64,000 bases of DNA from Akkermansiaceae bacterium (GTDB taxonomy: Bacteria; Verrucomicrobiota; Verrucomicrobiia; Verrucomicrobiales; Akkermansiaceae): positions 62,001-126,000 of the forward strand of contig JACKQB010000004.1 of the NCBI GenBank assembly GCA_024233115.1, read 5' to 3'. Shown piece by piece: positions 34,791-42,802 of the stretch. The notes under the pieces were generated by a model. It saw only the letters and a list, made by a program, of their open reading frames with translations. It was not told the origin of the DNA and ran no database searches. Position numbers and translations under genes: made by a program. Position 1 is the first letter of the stretch; each line of letters starts with the position of its first letter.

Positions 34791-35348
34791 ATGTCCAAAG
34801 AGTCAACAGAATCCGCCGAAGCATGCCAGGAATCCAAAGCGAAACAATGCCACGACTGCCTCGGTGTCGTCTTCGCCACCCTCCTGCTCCGCCTCTGGCT
34901 AGGTGTCCGAGCCCTCCAGACCGGGATTGAAAAATTCGCCGGCAAGGTCATGAGCGAGCAAGCTGTCCAGATCGACGGCGAAGCCTATGACGCCGACCTC
35001 ACCGAGGTCGCCAGCACCAAAGGCTACGCCCTCGACAACTACCACGGCATCCCTGAGTCGATGAAAGACACCTTCGCAGGCGAACCCCTGATGATGGGCT
35101 GGGCCCTCAAGGTCTATGACTTCGTGCTCGGACCCGCACTGCTTATCCTCGGCATCACCATCCTCCTTGGCATTGGTAGCCGCGTCAGCCTCTTTCTGCT
35201 GGGCCTGCTCTATGTCAGCCTGACCTGGGGCCTGATCCTGATCAAACAAGACTCGGGCGTCGCCTGGCTCGGCATCCACGTGATCATGATCGCCATGGCG
35301 CTCAACTGGTCCAAGCACAACCGCCTCTGCATCCTCAAAAAGTGGTAA
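34791..35348 (+). CDS. DoxX-like membrane protein
   Basis: 185 residues with about four membrane helices: FATLLLRLWLGVRALQTGIE (28-47), then LKVYDFVLGPALLILGITIL (around 105-125), VSLFLLGLLYVSLTWGLILI and GIHVIMIAMALNW. RLWLGVRALQTGIEKF is the typical DoxX/TQO-small opening. Cys at positions 12, 20 and 23 near the N terminus is unusual. The family includes subunits of quinone oxidoreductases and oxidative-stress proteins. It precedes a Gfo/Idh/MocA gene (34 bp) and a lipoprotein gene on the same strand. Confidence 0.8.
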   Translation: MSKESTESAEACQESKAKQCHDCLGVVFATLLLRLWLGVRALQTGIEKFAGKVMSEQAVQIDGEAYDADLTEVASTKGYALDNYHGIPESMKDTFAGEPLMMGWALKVYDFVLGPALLILGITILLGIGSRVSLFLLGLLYVSLTWGLILIKQDSGVAWLGIHVIMIAMALNWSKHNRLCILKKW

Positions 35349-35382
35349 TCAGCCAGCCAACCTCATTCCACCTGAATCCACC

Positions 35383-36705
35383 ATGAAACGACGAGAATTT
35401 TTATCGAAAAGCGGCACCGTCGCAGGCGCGGGACTGATCCTGGGTGCCCCGTCCATCCTGAAGGCCGCTGAAGGCAATAACAACAAAGTCAACGTTGCCC
35501 TGATCGGCATGGGCAAGCAGGGCCGCGTGCTCTTCGAGGCCATGTCCAACATCCCCGGCATCCACTTCCAAACGGTCTGTGACATCTGGGACTACAATTT
35601 GGACGGCGGAGCCAAAAAAGTCCAGGCTCTCCAAGGCCACATGCCAACCAAGTACACCGACATCGATGAGCTCCTGGAAAAGGAAAAAGGTCTCGATGTC
35701 GCCATCGTTGCCACGCCCGACTTCTGGCACTCACCCCATACCGTCAAGTGTCTGGACGCCGGACTGCATGTCTATTGTGAGAAGATGATGTCGAACACCA
35801 TCGACGGTGCCCGCGCCATGGTCCGTGCCATGGAACGGAACAAAAAACTCTGCCAGATCGGCCACCAGCGCCGCAGCAACCCGCGCTACCGCTACACACT
35901 CGACCACCTGATCAACCATCACAAGATCTGCGGTACCATCGTCAATATCAACGGCCAGTGGAACCGTGCGGTCAAGTCCTCCCAGGACATCAAATACAGC
36001 AAGAGACTCACCATTGATTCCGATCGCCTCGCTAAATACGGCTTCAAGGACATGCACCAGTTTATGAACTGGCGTTTTTACCGCGATCTCTCCGGCGGCC
36101 CGATCTCGGACCTTGGTGCCCACCAGATCGATGTGTTCAACTGGTTCCTCGGCTGCCAGCCGAAGTCCGTCTTTGCCTCCGCTGGAAACGATTACTTCAA
36201 GACCCGCGAGCACTTTGACAACGTCATGGCTATCTTTGAATACGACTCCGAACAGGGGCCCGTCCGCGCCTTCTACCAGGTGCTCACCACCACCAGCGCC
36301 GGCGGCGGTTTCTACGAGAGCTTCATGGGCACCGATGCCACCATCAAGATTTCCGAGTCGGCCGCCAGCAGCTCGATTTTCCGTGAGAGTACCGCCCCCG
36401 AATGGGACGACCTCATCCAACGTGGCTACCTGCGCAGAAAACCCGCGCCGCCCAAGCCCGAGGCCACCGATGGTATCTCCTCCTACGCCTCCGCCGCGCC
36501 CGAGGAGTTCACCATCCCCGGCGTGCTCAACAAACCCCCTCACCAGAACCACCTGGAAAACTTCTTTGCCTCCGTCCGTGGTGACGCCACACTCAACTGT
36601 GACGCCCGCCACGCCTTCGAAAGCGAAGCACCCATCTTCTGGGTGAACCCATCCGCACTTCAAAAAGAACCCATCATCTTCACCCCAGAACAACTACAAG
36701 TATGA
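35383..36705 (+). CDS. Tat-exported Gfo/Idh/MocA-family oxidoreductase
   Basis: 440 residues. The twin-arginine signal is MKRREFLSKSGTVAGAGLIL. VNVALIGMGKQGRVLFEAMS is the NAD(P)-binding Rossmann motif; VYCEKMMSNTIDGA replaces the usual E-K-P with E-K-M. The substrate domain has GGPISDLGAHQIDVFNWFLG with the His/Asp pair common in the family. Such periplasmic enzymes oxidise or epimerise sugars, and are greatly expanded in Planctomycetes and Verrucomicrobia. The stop overlaps the ATG of the next gene (ATGA), so production of both is coupled. Confidence 0.9.
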   Translation: MKRREFLSKSGTVAGAGLILGAPSILKAAEGNNNKVNVALIGMGKQGRVLFEAMSNIPGIHFQTVCDIWDYNLDGGAKKVQALQGHMPTKYTDIDELLEKEKGLDVAIVATPDFWHSPHTVKCLDAGLHVYCEKMMSNTIDGARAMVRAMERNKKLCQIGHQRRSNPRYRYTLDHLINHHKICGTIVNINGQWNRAVKSSQDIKYSKRLTIDSDRLAKYGFKDMHQFMNWRFYRDLSGGPISDLGAHQIDVFNWFLGCQPKSVFASAGNDYFKTREHFDNVMAIFEYDSEQGPVRAFYQVLTTTSAGGGFYESFMGTDATIKISESAASSSIFRESTAPEWDDLIQRGYLRRKPAPPKPEATDGISSYASAAPEEFTIPGVLNKPPHQNHLENFFASVRGDATLNCDARHAFESEAPIFWVNPSALQKEPIIFTPEQLQV

Positions 36706-37430
36706 AACCAACCACAACCAAAATCACATCCATCATCCTCGGCACCACCGCGGCCTTTATGTTCAGCGCCTGCGACGATAAAAAAGAAACCACCAATGGC
36801 GACACCGGCGGCTCCAGCGGTCCCGGCATCGGAACCGAGGGCGGTGTCCAGCTGAAAACCGAACTCCCCGAGGAGGTTATCGAAGGTTCACCACGTCCCA
36901 AGGGCGTGCCCAACCTCAGCCCCGAGACCAAGAAGTTTCCCAAGTTCCTCGTCCCGGAAGGCACGGTCCTTCTCTCCAAGGATAAAAAGGTCACCTCCAG
37001 CGACGACTATCCGATCCTCGGCGAGGTTGCGCAAATCACCGACGGTGAAAAGGAAGCCGGCGAAGGCTTCTTTGTCGAACTCACCGAAGGCACCCAGTGG
37101 GTCCAGATTGATCTCGAGAAAAGCAGCCCGCTCTACGCGATCCTCGTCTGGCACTTCCACAGCCAAAAGCGTGTCTACCACGATGTCATCGTCCAGGTTT
37201 CCGACGACCCTGAGTTCAAGTCGGGTGTCACGACCTTGTTTAACAACGACTATGACGACTCATCCAAGCTCGGCAAAGGCACAGACAACCCGTATCTCGA
37301 AACCCGTTACGGTCTGTTAGTCAACGGCAAAGGCACCAAGGGACGCTACGTCCGGCTCTACAGCAAAGGCAACACCAGCAACGAGATGAACAACTACATC
37401 GAGGTGGAGGTCTTCGGCAAGCCTGAGTAA
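36702..37430 (+). CDS. lipoprotein with discoidin-like domain
   Basis: 242 residues. The signal sequence ends in FMFSACDDKKE (lipobox Cys24). A flexible, Gly/Pro-rich linker runs to about residue 75. Residues about 85-240 look like an F5/8-type sandwich: VTSSDDYPILGEVAQITDGE, WVQIDLEKSSPLYAILVWHF, VIVQVSDDPEF and GRYVRLYSKGNTSNEMNNYI, ending VEVFGKPE. It probably binds carbohydrate at the membrane surface and delivers it to the coupled oxidoreductase; that is inference. It is followed by a strong terminator. Confidence 0.8.
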   Translation: MKPTTTKITSIILGTTAAFMFSACDDKKETTNGDTGGSSGPGIGTEGGVQLKTELPEEVIEGSPRPKGVPNLSPETKKFPKFLVPEGTVLLSKDKKVTSSDDYPILGEVAQITDGEKEAGEGFFVELTEGTQWVQIDLEKSSPLYAILVWHFHSQKRVYHDVIVQVSDDPEFKSGVTTLFNNDYDDSSKLGKGTDNPYLETRYGLLVNGKGTKGRYVRLYSKGNTSNEMNNYIEVEVFGKPE

Positions 37431-37478
37431 GGCACACTCGTCATGGCTTAACCACCTGACGCAAACACATATTCCAAG

Positions 37479-37510
37479 CCCCGGTTGCCAGATGGTGACC
37501 GGGGGTTTTT
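37479..37510 (+). terminator. Rho-independent terminator of the DoxX operon
   Basis: CCCCGGT and ACCGGGG form a 7-bp stem around a 12-nt loop, followed by GTTTTT. It starts 48 bp after the lipoprotein stop. Confidence 0.8.
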
Positions 37511-37526
37511 ATGTACGCACTCCAGA

Positions 37527-38297
37527 TCAACTCACCTTAAAACCACCGCTTCTCAGGCGGGTGCGGATTCTCCAGAGGGCGGCTAACATACCCCATGCAT
37601 CACGCATGGGTTTTACCTTGCCCCCGTCCTTTTCAATCCAGCTGACAGGCAGCTCTTTCCAGCTCACCCCATGATCCGACAAGGCTGTTAGCATCTCGGC
37701 GTCAAAGGCCAGGCCATCTTCTTGAAGAAAACCGGCGACCAACCGGTAGTCGGCTCCCCGCAGGATTTTGGCACCGCACTGCGGGTCCTGGCTCTTCACA
37801 CCCACCAAAATTCTCACCGCCAGGACAAACAGATGGTGGGCGACCGTCCTCGCCAGACTCAAATCCACATGCGTGTCATCCGTGCGGTTGCGGATGGCGA
37901 GCACCGACTGACCACATCCTTCCGCCACATCCAACATTCTAACAAGCTCGTCAGGCGACAGACTGCCATCGGCATCCACGAAGCATAACAGATCGGACTC
38001 CGGATACAGTGCCCACGCCTCGCGCACGACAGAGCCTTTACCACGGTGTTCGTTGGCAAAATGAAGCGAGACATGAGGAAAAACCCGGGCCAACTCACCG
38101 TGCAACGCCGCCAGTTTTTGATGCTCCTCTGGCCCTGAGCCATCGTCGGCTATCACCCAGTGGACATCGTGCCGGCAGGTCGACAAGGTTGCCGCAAGTT
38201 CCGCGCCAAAGACAGCCAGGCGGGCCGAATCCTTCCACACTGGAGTGACCAGCAGGATCCTGCGCTTTGTTTGACCTTTCATTTCCGACACTTGCAT
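37527..38297 (-). CDS. family 2 glycosyltransferase (dolichol-phosphate mannosyltransferase-like)
   Basis: 256 residues; a second start 15 bp in (38282) is equally possible. RRILLVTPVWKDSARL is the opening strand, HWVIADDGSG contains the first Asp pair and LLCFVDADGSLS the DxD-type nucleotide-sugar/metal site. HRGKGSVVREAW is the usual loop between them. AKILRGADYRL and EDGLAFDAEML match DPM1-like acceptor-site segments. It transfers a sugar from a nucleotide donor, probably to a polyprenyl phosphate. It is divergent from a 12-TM glycosyltransferase gene that would use such lipid-linked sugar. Confidence 0.82.
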   Translation of the reverse strand: MQVSEMKGQTKRRILLVTPVWKDSARLAVFGAELAATLSTCRHDVHWVIADDGSGPEEHQKLAALHGELARVFPHVSLHFANEHRGKGSVVREAWALYPESDLLCFVDADGSLSPDELVRMLDVAEGCGQSVLAIRNRTDDTHVDLSLARTVAHHLFVLAVRILVGVKSQDPQCGAKILRGADYRLVAGFLQEDGLAFDAEMLTALSDHGVSWKELPVSWIEKDGGKVKPMRDAWGMLAALWRIRTRLRSGGFKVS

Positions 38298-38335
38298 GTA
38301 AACACGTCCTTGCTCACATATCTTTCAATCAATCG

Positions 38336-39910
38336 ATGCATACCTCAAGCAAAGTCTGGCTCTTTTTCTGTTGGATCGCCGTGATCGCCTTGGCGGGTAC
38401 GCTGCGTTTTGACCAGTTATCCGACCGGCCCTTCCATTTTGACGAGGCCACCGGCGCGAGGATCACCTCGCAGCGGATCTCCGCCTCCAACTCCGGCGCA
38501 GGTTATTCATTTAACCCGGTCCACAACCACGGCCCCCTGCTCAGCGCGGCGGCTGAACCGATTTGCAAGATCAACGGTGAAACATCGTGGCAGAAAATGA
38601 CCAAGCTCAGCCTGCGGCTCGTGCCGGCGATTGCGGGCACACTGTTAGTCATGATTCCCGTATTCTGGCGCCGTCGCTTTGGTGATACCGCGATGCTGGT
38701 CGCGGCGGCGCTTCTGGCCACCTCTCCGCTGCTCGTTTATTACAGCCGTATGTTTATCCACGAAATGCTGCTGACCCTGCTTGGACTCGCTGTGGTGATT
38801 GTATTGTTTCTGCGTCCGAAATTCTCACTCACCCTCAAGTTTGCCGGCATCGGTGGACTGGTCGGGCTGATGTTCGCCACCAAGGAAACCTTTGCCATCA
38901 GCATCATTGCCTGGACCGCAGCAGGAATCGTTCTGGCCATTTCTAACATACGCAGCATCAACCAACACAACACGGCAAACAACCGCAAAAGACTGTGGCG
39001 GCAATACCGCGACCCGGCCATCGCGTTTCTGATCACCGCCGCGCTCAGTGCGGGATGGTATTACACCGATGGATTAAGCAACCTCAAGGGGGCTTGGGAC
39101 GCGGTCCGCACCTTCTTTGTCTACAAAACCACCGCCGGTCACGACAAGCCGATGCTCTACTACATTGGAATGCTCGCCGTGCCCACCAAGGGAGGTATCT
39201 GGTGGCATGAATTGCCGGTTCTGGTCCTGGCACTCGTCGCACTGGTCCGTAGCTACCTGCCTGGGAAATCACATCCAAACAAGCACGAGAACATCGTCCG
39301 TTTTGTTGCCTATTCCGCCATCATCCACCTGCTCATCTACAGCCTGATTTCCTACAAAACCCCATGGCTGATGTGCCTGCCGTGGGCTCATTTCTGCCTA
39401 CTCGCCGGGTTGAGCTTCCGTGGATTCTCCCACTGGAAACTCCCCGTCAAAGCCGCCGCCACCATTCTTCTGCTAGGCGTGCTTTTCCAACAGCAACGCT
39501 TGTCGGGCTTTGCCATCGGTCGCTTCGCCAACGATTCCCGCAACCCCTACGCCTACACCCCCACCAGTCGCGATGTCGAATCCCTACGGGCCTGGTTGCA
39601 AGAGCTCTCGAAAGAACTCCCGCCTGGTGCCTTGGAACCAATCGGTGTGGTAGGCAGCGAATACTGGCCACTGCCATGGTACCTGCGCGACTTTGAATCG
39701 ATCGGATACTGGCCTGAACCCGCACCCGCGATCAACGGCTGTCCACTGGTCATAGCCATGCCTGAAATGGCTGACGCAGTCACTGGGCAGTTAAAGGATA
39801 CCCACACCATCCTGCCGCGCACCCTGCGCACCAACGTCCCGGTCATGCTCTACCTGCGCCGGGACTACTGGCAACAATGGATTACACCCGACCCCTCGGA
39901 AACCCCATGA
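38336..39910 (+). CDS. multi-pass family-39-like glycosyltransferase (TIGR03663 type)
   Basis: 524 residues from ATG 38336. TLRFDQLSDRPFHFDEATGA is the N-terminal loop with the catalytic Asp-Glu typical of GT-C enzymes and of the TIGR03663 group. About ten membrane helices follow (for instance VWLFFCWIAVIALAGTL, AMLVAAALLATSPLLVYY, TLLGLAVVIVLFL), then a periplasmic C-terminal part of about 120 residues. GT-C enzymes use polyprenyl-phosphate sugars. The stop overlaps the ATG of the ApbE gene (ATGA). Confidence 0.78.
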   Translation: MHTSSKVWLFFCWIAVIALAGTLRFDQLSDRPFHFDEATGARITSQRISASNSGAGYSFNPVHNHGPLLSAAAEPICKINGETSWQKMTKLSLRLVPAIAGTLLVMIPVFWRRRFGDTAMLVAAALLATSPLLVYYSRMFIHEMLLTLLGLAVVIVLFLRPKFSLTLKFAGIGGLVGLMFATKETFAISIIAWTAAGIVLAISNIRSINQHNTANNRKRLWRQYRDPAIAFLITAALSAGWYYTDGLSNLKGAWDAVRTFFVYKTTAGHDKPMLYYIGMLAVPTKGGIWWHELPVLVLALVALVRSYLPGKSHPNKHENIVRFVAYSAIIHLLIYSLISYKTPWLMCLPWAHFCLLAGLSFRGFSHWKLPVKAAATILLLGVLFQQQRLSGFAIGRFANDSRNPYAYTPTSRDVESLRAWLQELSKELPPGALEPIGVVGSEYWPLPWYLRDFESIGYWPEPAPAINGCPLVIAMPEMADAVTGQLKDTHTILPRTLRTNVPVMLYLRRDYWQQWITPDPSETP

Positions 39911-40782
39911 GTTTACCGGCCAAGCCCACCACTTTCCCGCCTCATCACCTGATTCACCACGAGGCGATGAAGACGACCTATTCCCTGCGGCTGAGCACGG
40001 AGGATGAGTCGCTGGCCAACAGCCTCGCCTGCGAATGCATCCACCTGATCGATGAACTGGAACAAAAACTGAGCCGCTACCACGAAGGCGGTGACGTGTT
40101 CCGCATCAACCACTTGCAAGCCGGCGAAACCCTGCACATCAGCGAGCAGTGCCATGCGTGTCTGCTGTTAGCCATGGAAGCATATCTCCACACCGGAGGT
40201 CTGTTCGATCCCACGTTGGGAACCATGATCGAACACCTGAAAACCGGCCAGGATGGCACCCTTCCCGCGCCCGTTGGTCAACTGACCGTGCACCCCGACA
40301 CACCGGCCGTCACCTGTAACGCACCAGGCCGGGTGATCGACCTCGGCGGTATCGGCAAGGGCTTTACCCTCGACCAACTCAAGGAATTACTCAGCGGCCA
40401 TGAGATCGACGGTGCTTTACTCTCGGCAGGAGCCAGCACCCACCTTGCCATCGGTGATGCAAGCTGGCCGATTGATCTCAGCGGAGCAAGGGAGGTGCTA
40501 CGCGTTGATTTGAAAAACGAAGCCCTGAGCGCCTCCGGAACCATCATACAAGGCAGCCACATCGTGCATCCAGATGCGCATGGAGCCAACCAGCCAGACC
40601 ACGCAGCCCAGCATGCGATGATCTGGTCGCGTAGTCCGACCGCCGCCTTTGCCGACGCCTGGTCGACCGCACTCATGCTGATGTCCCCGGAGGAAATCGA
40701 GCAGGTTGCCTCCGAGGAAACCTCCTTGTCCGCCGTGTACGTCGAGAACGAAAGCGGGTTTCAGACGTATAGCGCAAGGTAG
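39907..40782 (+). CDS. FAD:protein FMN transferase (ApbE family)
   Basis: 291 residues from ATG 39907, overlapping the previous stop by 4 bp. VIDLGGIGKGFTLDQL is the ApbE flavin-binding signature and AFADAWSTALML holds the metal-binding Asp near the C terminus. GTIIQGSHIVHPDAHG is the H-x-x-x-P-x-x-G segment. ApbE attaches FMN to Thr/Ser of target proteins such as Nqr/Rnf subunits. There is no lipobox or clear signal peptide, so it may act in the cytoplasm. It is somewhat short for the family, with a reduced N-terminal portion. No target protein is adjacent. Confidence 0.85.
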   Translation: MSLPAKPTTFPPHHLIHHEAMKTTYSLRLSTEDESLANSLACECIHLIDELEQKLSRYHEGGDVFRINHLQAGETLHISEQCHACLLLAMEAYLHTGGLFDPTLGTMIEHLKTGQDGTLPAPVGQLTVHPDTPAVTCNAPGRVIDLGGIGKGFTLDQLKELLSGHEIDGALLSAGASTHLAIGDASWPIDLSGAREVLRVDLKNEALSASGTIIQGSHIVHPDAHGANQPDHAAQHAMIWSRSPTAAFADAWSTALMLMSPEEIEQVASEETSLSAVYVENESGFQTYSAR

Positions 40783-40850
40783 GGCAGCTTTGCAAGCGGT
40801 TGGCAGGATGTGTGCTTGGGTTGCCGACAGCTTACAAAGCTGTCCTACTT
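40779..40850. repeat. REP/BIME-like paired repeat between two genes
   Basis: Two diverging copies of a spacer repeat. The right copy (40813-40850) begins GCTTGGGTTG and contains the perfect hairpin GACAGCTT-ACA-AAGCTGTC followed by CTACTTTTTT. The left part (GGGCAGCTTTGCAAGC) is an inverted, degenerate copy. The stop codon of the 40832-41869 gene lies inside the hairpin. The related element is at 49852-49921. Confidence 0.8.
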
Positions 40851-41869
40851 TTTTCACGAATCTCCGATAGATTCAGTCCCCGCCGGTTCAGGATGAAAAA
40901 TCCACATGCCACCACCGTGATAGCTTGCAATGCATGGAGCACGATCGAGTAGGCGATACCAAACTCCTCCGGGTAGCCAAAGAGAGCCAGTGCCACCACA
41001 CAACCAAGTTGAAAGGTGCCGACAAACCCCGGTGCCCCCGGTGCAGCCACGGCCAGTGCTATCATCACACACACGCTCACCCCGACCCACATCGTCGCTT
41101 CCACGCCAAAACCCAACAACCCGACCTGATAAAGCCCGACGAACAAACCCCATAAAACGACCGACCAGAATACCGACCACACCAGATCCCTCACGCTGGA
41201 AATCCCGCGCAGCCCGGTCAGGAAATCCTCCACCATAGCCACGAGCCGACTGGCAAAGTCCGGCCACTTTTTGCCAAATACGGCAGTGACCATCCCCTCA
41301 CCCAGCTTGACCATCTGGTTTGCCCCCAGGTAGGCGGCGATCATGATCACAAAAATGACAACGGCGAGAGCGGCCACTACTTTGACTCCTGCCGAGACAA
41401 TGGCTGGCACCGAATCCAATTGGGCGATGGTCACACCTAACAAAACCAACAAGGTAAGTGCATCAAAGGCACGTTCCACCACCACACTGGCCAAGCCCGC
41501 TGAAAACCTGACCGGTTGCCATCGGCTCAGCACCCAGGGACGGACCACCTCCCCGACACGCAGAGGCAGAATAAACGTCGCGGTAAACCCGACCAAGGTT
41601 GCTTCAAACAAACTGACCCGGGATACCTCGTTGCCGTTGGACAGCAAATGCCGCCATCGCAGGGCCCGCACCCAGAAGGTGGCCAGCGTGATCAATACTA
41701 ACAGGGGAATATACGACCAGCGCACCTTTTCCAGCTCGCTAAGCAATACCGCCCAGTCGAGCCGCATTCCCAATGCCACCAGTATCACAGCACTGAGCAA
41801 GGCGCTGGCCCAGGTCGCAACCCGACGGCCCCGGCGACGACCCGGCCCCTGTTTTTGTTTGGAAATCAT
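40832..41869 (-). CDS. lysylphosphatidylglycerol synthase TM-region/flippase-like membrane protein
   Basis: 345 residues with about eight membrane helices. WSYIPLLVLITLATFWVRALRWRHLL and TLVGFTATFILPLRVGEVVRP are the signature of the LPG_synthase_TM (YbhN, TIGR00374) family; VVVERAFDALTLLVLLG follows. APGAPGFVGTFQLGCVVAL is the usual C-terminal motif. The family includes lipid flippases and polyprenyl-lipid carriers. It lacks the soluble aminoacyl-transfer domain. The last residues and the stop codon come from a REP-like repeat, so the C terminus was probably altered by its insertion. It may share lipid-linked substrates with the glycosyltransferases upstream. Confidence 0.85.
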   Translation of the reverse strand: MISKQKQGPGRRRGRRVATWASALLSAVILVALGMRLDWAVLLSELEKVRWSYIPLLVLITLATFWVRALRWRHLLSNGNEVSRVSLFEATLVGFTATFILPLRVGEVVRPWVLSRWQPVRFSAGLASVVVERAFDALTLLVLLGVTIAQLDSVPAIVSAGVKVVAALAVVIFVIMIAAYLGANQMVKLGEGMVTAVFGKKWPDFASRLVAMVEDFLTGLRGISSVRDLVWSVFWSVVLWGLFVGLYQVGLLGFGVEATMWVGVSVCVMIALAVAAPGAPGFVGTFQLGCVVALALFGYPEEFGIAYSIVLHALQAITVVACGFFILNRRGLNLSEIREKSRTAL

Positions 41870-41938
41870 CTGCTGCCGCCAAGCATATCCAAAACAACCT
41901 TACTTCAAAGCCACAAAATGACTGCCAACAAGCTGCCG

Positions 41939-41956
41939 GCCACGCTTCTGCGTGGC
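41939..41956 (-). terminator. hairpin downstream of hicB
   Basis: GCCACGC-TTCT-GCGTGGC, a 7-bp stem with a 4-nt loop, 42 bp after the hicB stop. There is no T-tract on the minus strand, so it may be an RNA-stabilising hairpin. Confidence 0.4.
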
Positions 41957-41997
41957 ACCAAGGTGCCCCCTAACTTGATTCATTGATGCCTCGCAAT

Positions 41998-42432
41998 TCA
42001 GCCACCCAATACCTGAAGAACGGTTTTGGGCTCTTCGGCGGCAATTTTCAACAGGGAGCGAGCCGCCCCACTCGGGCTGCTGGTTTTTTGCTCCCACTTG
42101 TGTAGGGTTTTTGGGCTGATACCCAGAAAGCGGGAAAACTCAACCTGGGAAAGGCCAAGAGCTTTCCTTATCACAGCCGGATCCGGAACCGGTAGTGGAC
42201 GGATCGGTTTAATGTGATCGGGTGGCGGAGGGAGTTCTTTCTTGATGGAAAAAGCGGCTTCGACACACTCGCGTGCAATTTCCTCGCACTGCCGATATAC
42301 ATCGTAGGGATCATCGCCATGACAACAATCGCCTACAAGTCCATGAACCGTCCCGACAAAGGCCTCATCAGCATCACTCCATCGCACAGTTTTTGGATAC
42401 ATCGACGCTAGTCTATCAACCTTTTTTTGCAT
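41998..42432 (-). CDS. hicB: HicB-type antitoxin with C-terminal HTH
   Basis: 144 residues. The N-terminal half is the partial RNase-H fold of HicB: YPKTVRWSDADEAFVGTVHG, then DPYDVYRQCEEIARECVEAA. A Pro-rich linker (KELPPPPDHIKPIRPLPVP) leads to an XRE-type HTH: IRKALGLSQVEFSRFLGISP, with TLHKWEQKTSSPSG as the recognition part. It should bind and neutralise HicA and repress the operon through the iterons upstream of hicA. It is 29 bp downstream of hicA on the same strand. Confidence 0.9.
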   Translation of the reverse strand: MQKKVDRLASMYPKTVRWSDADEAFVGTVHGLVGDCCHGDDPYDVYRQCEEIARECVEAAFSIKKELPPPPDHIKPIRPLPVPDPAVIRKALGLSQVEFSRFLGISPKTLHKWEQKTSSPSGAARSLLKIAAEEPKTVLQVLGG

Positions 42433-42461
42433 TTTTTGCTCCTAACTTAGTTGTTCGGTTT

Positions 42462-42662
42462 TTACTTTTTGGATTCTTCAATTTTTTCTTTGATGTGCTT
42501 TTCTTGATAAGGTTTTGCGTCATCACCCTCTTTGCCAGAAATGAGGGCAAATCCTTCAACCATGCCGTGAACGAATTTCCGGTAAGATCCTTTACCCCCT
42601 GTCACTTGACTGAAACCAGCCTTCTTAAGGTCTTTGATCAACGCCTTGATTTTGCGAGGCAT
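42462..42662 (-). CDS. hicA: HicA-type toxin (mRNA interferase), possibly altered active site
   Basis: 66 residues. KALIKDLKKAGFSQVTGGKG, SYRKFVHG and GDDAKPYQEKHIKEKIEESK match the HicA dsRBD-like fold, in which the mRNA is cut on translating ribosomes. The usual catalytic His of the G-S-H motif is Tyr27 here (GKGSYRKFVH); His32 remains. The toxin may therefore be weakened or use another residue. hicA precedes hicB, the usual toxin-first order. Confidence 0.88.
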   Translation of the reverse strand: MPRKIKALIKDLKKAGFSQVTGGKGSYRKFVHGMVEGFALISGKEGDDAKPYQEKHIKEKIEESKK

Positions 42663-42671
42663 GGACGGACT

Positions 42672-42722
42672 ATACCCAATAGGAGATCTTCACACAAGCT
42701 CAAATGATACCCAATAGGAGAT
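42672..42722. promoter_or_regulatory. two 16-bp iterons upstream of hicAB
   Basis: ATACCCAATAGGAGAT is perfectly repeated at 42672-42687 and 42707-42722 (35 bp apart), starting 10 bp before the hicA start. Same-orientation copies at this place suit binding by the HTH of HicB or the HicAB complex for autorepression. Confidence 0.75.
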
Positions 42723-42802
42723 TCTCTCTAAATCGGTTCAAGTCTGTTCATGCCGCACTAGCACGCGGTTTTTTCCGGTCTTCGTAGTCTTGTCGTGGTA
42801 GG

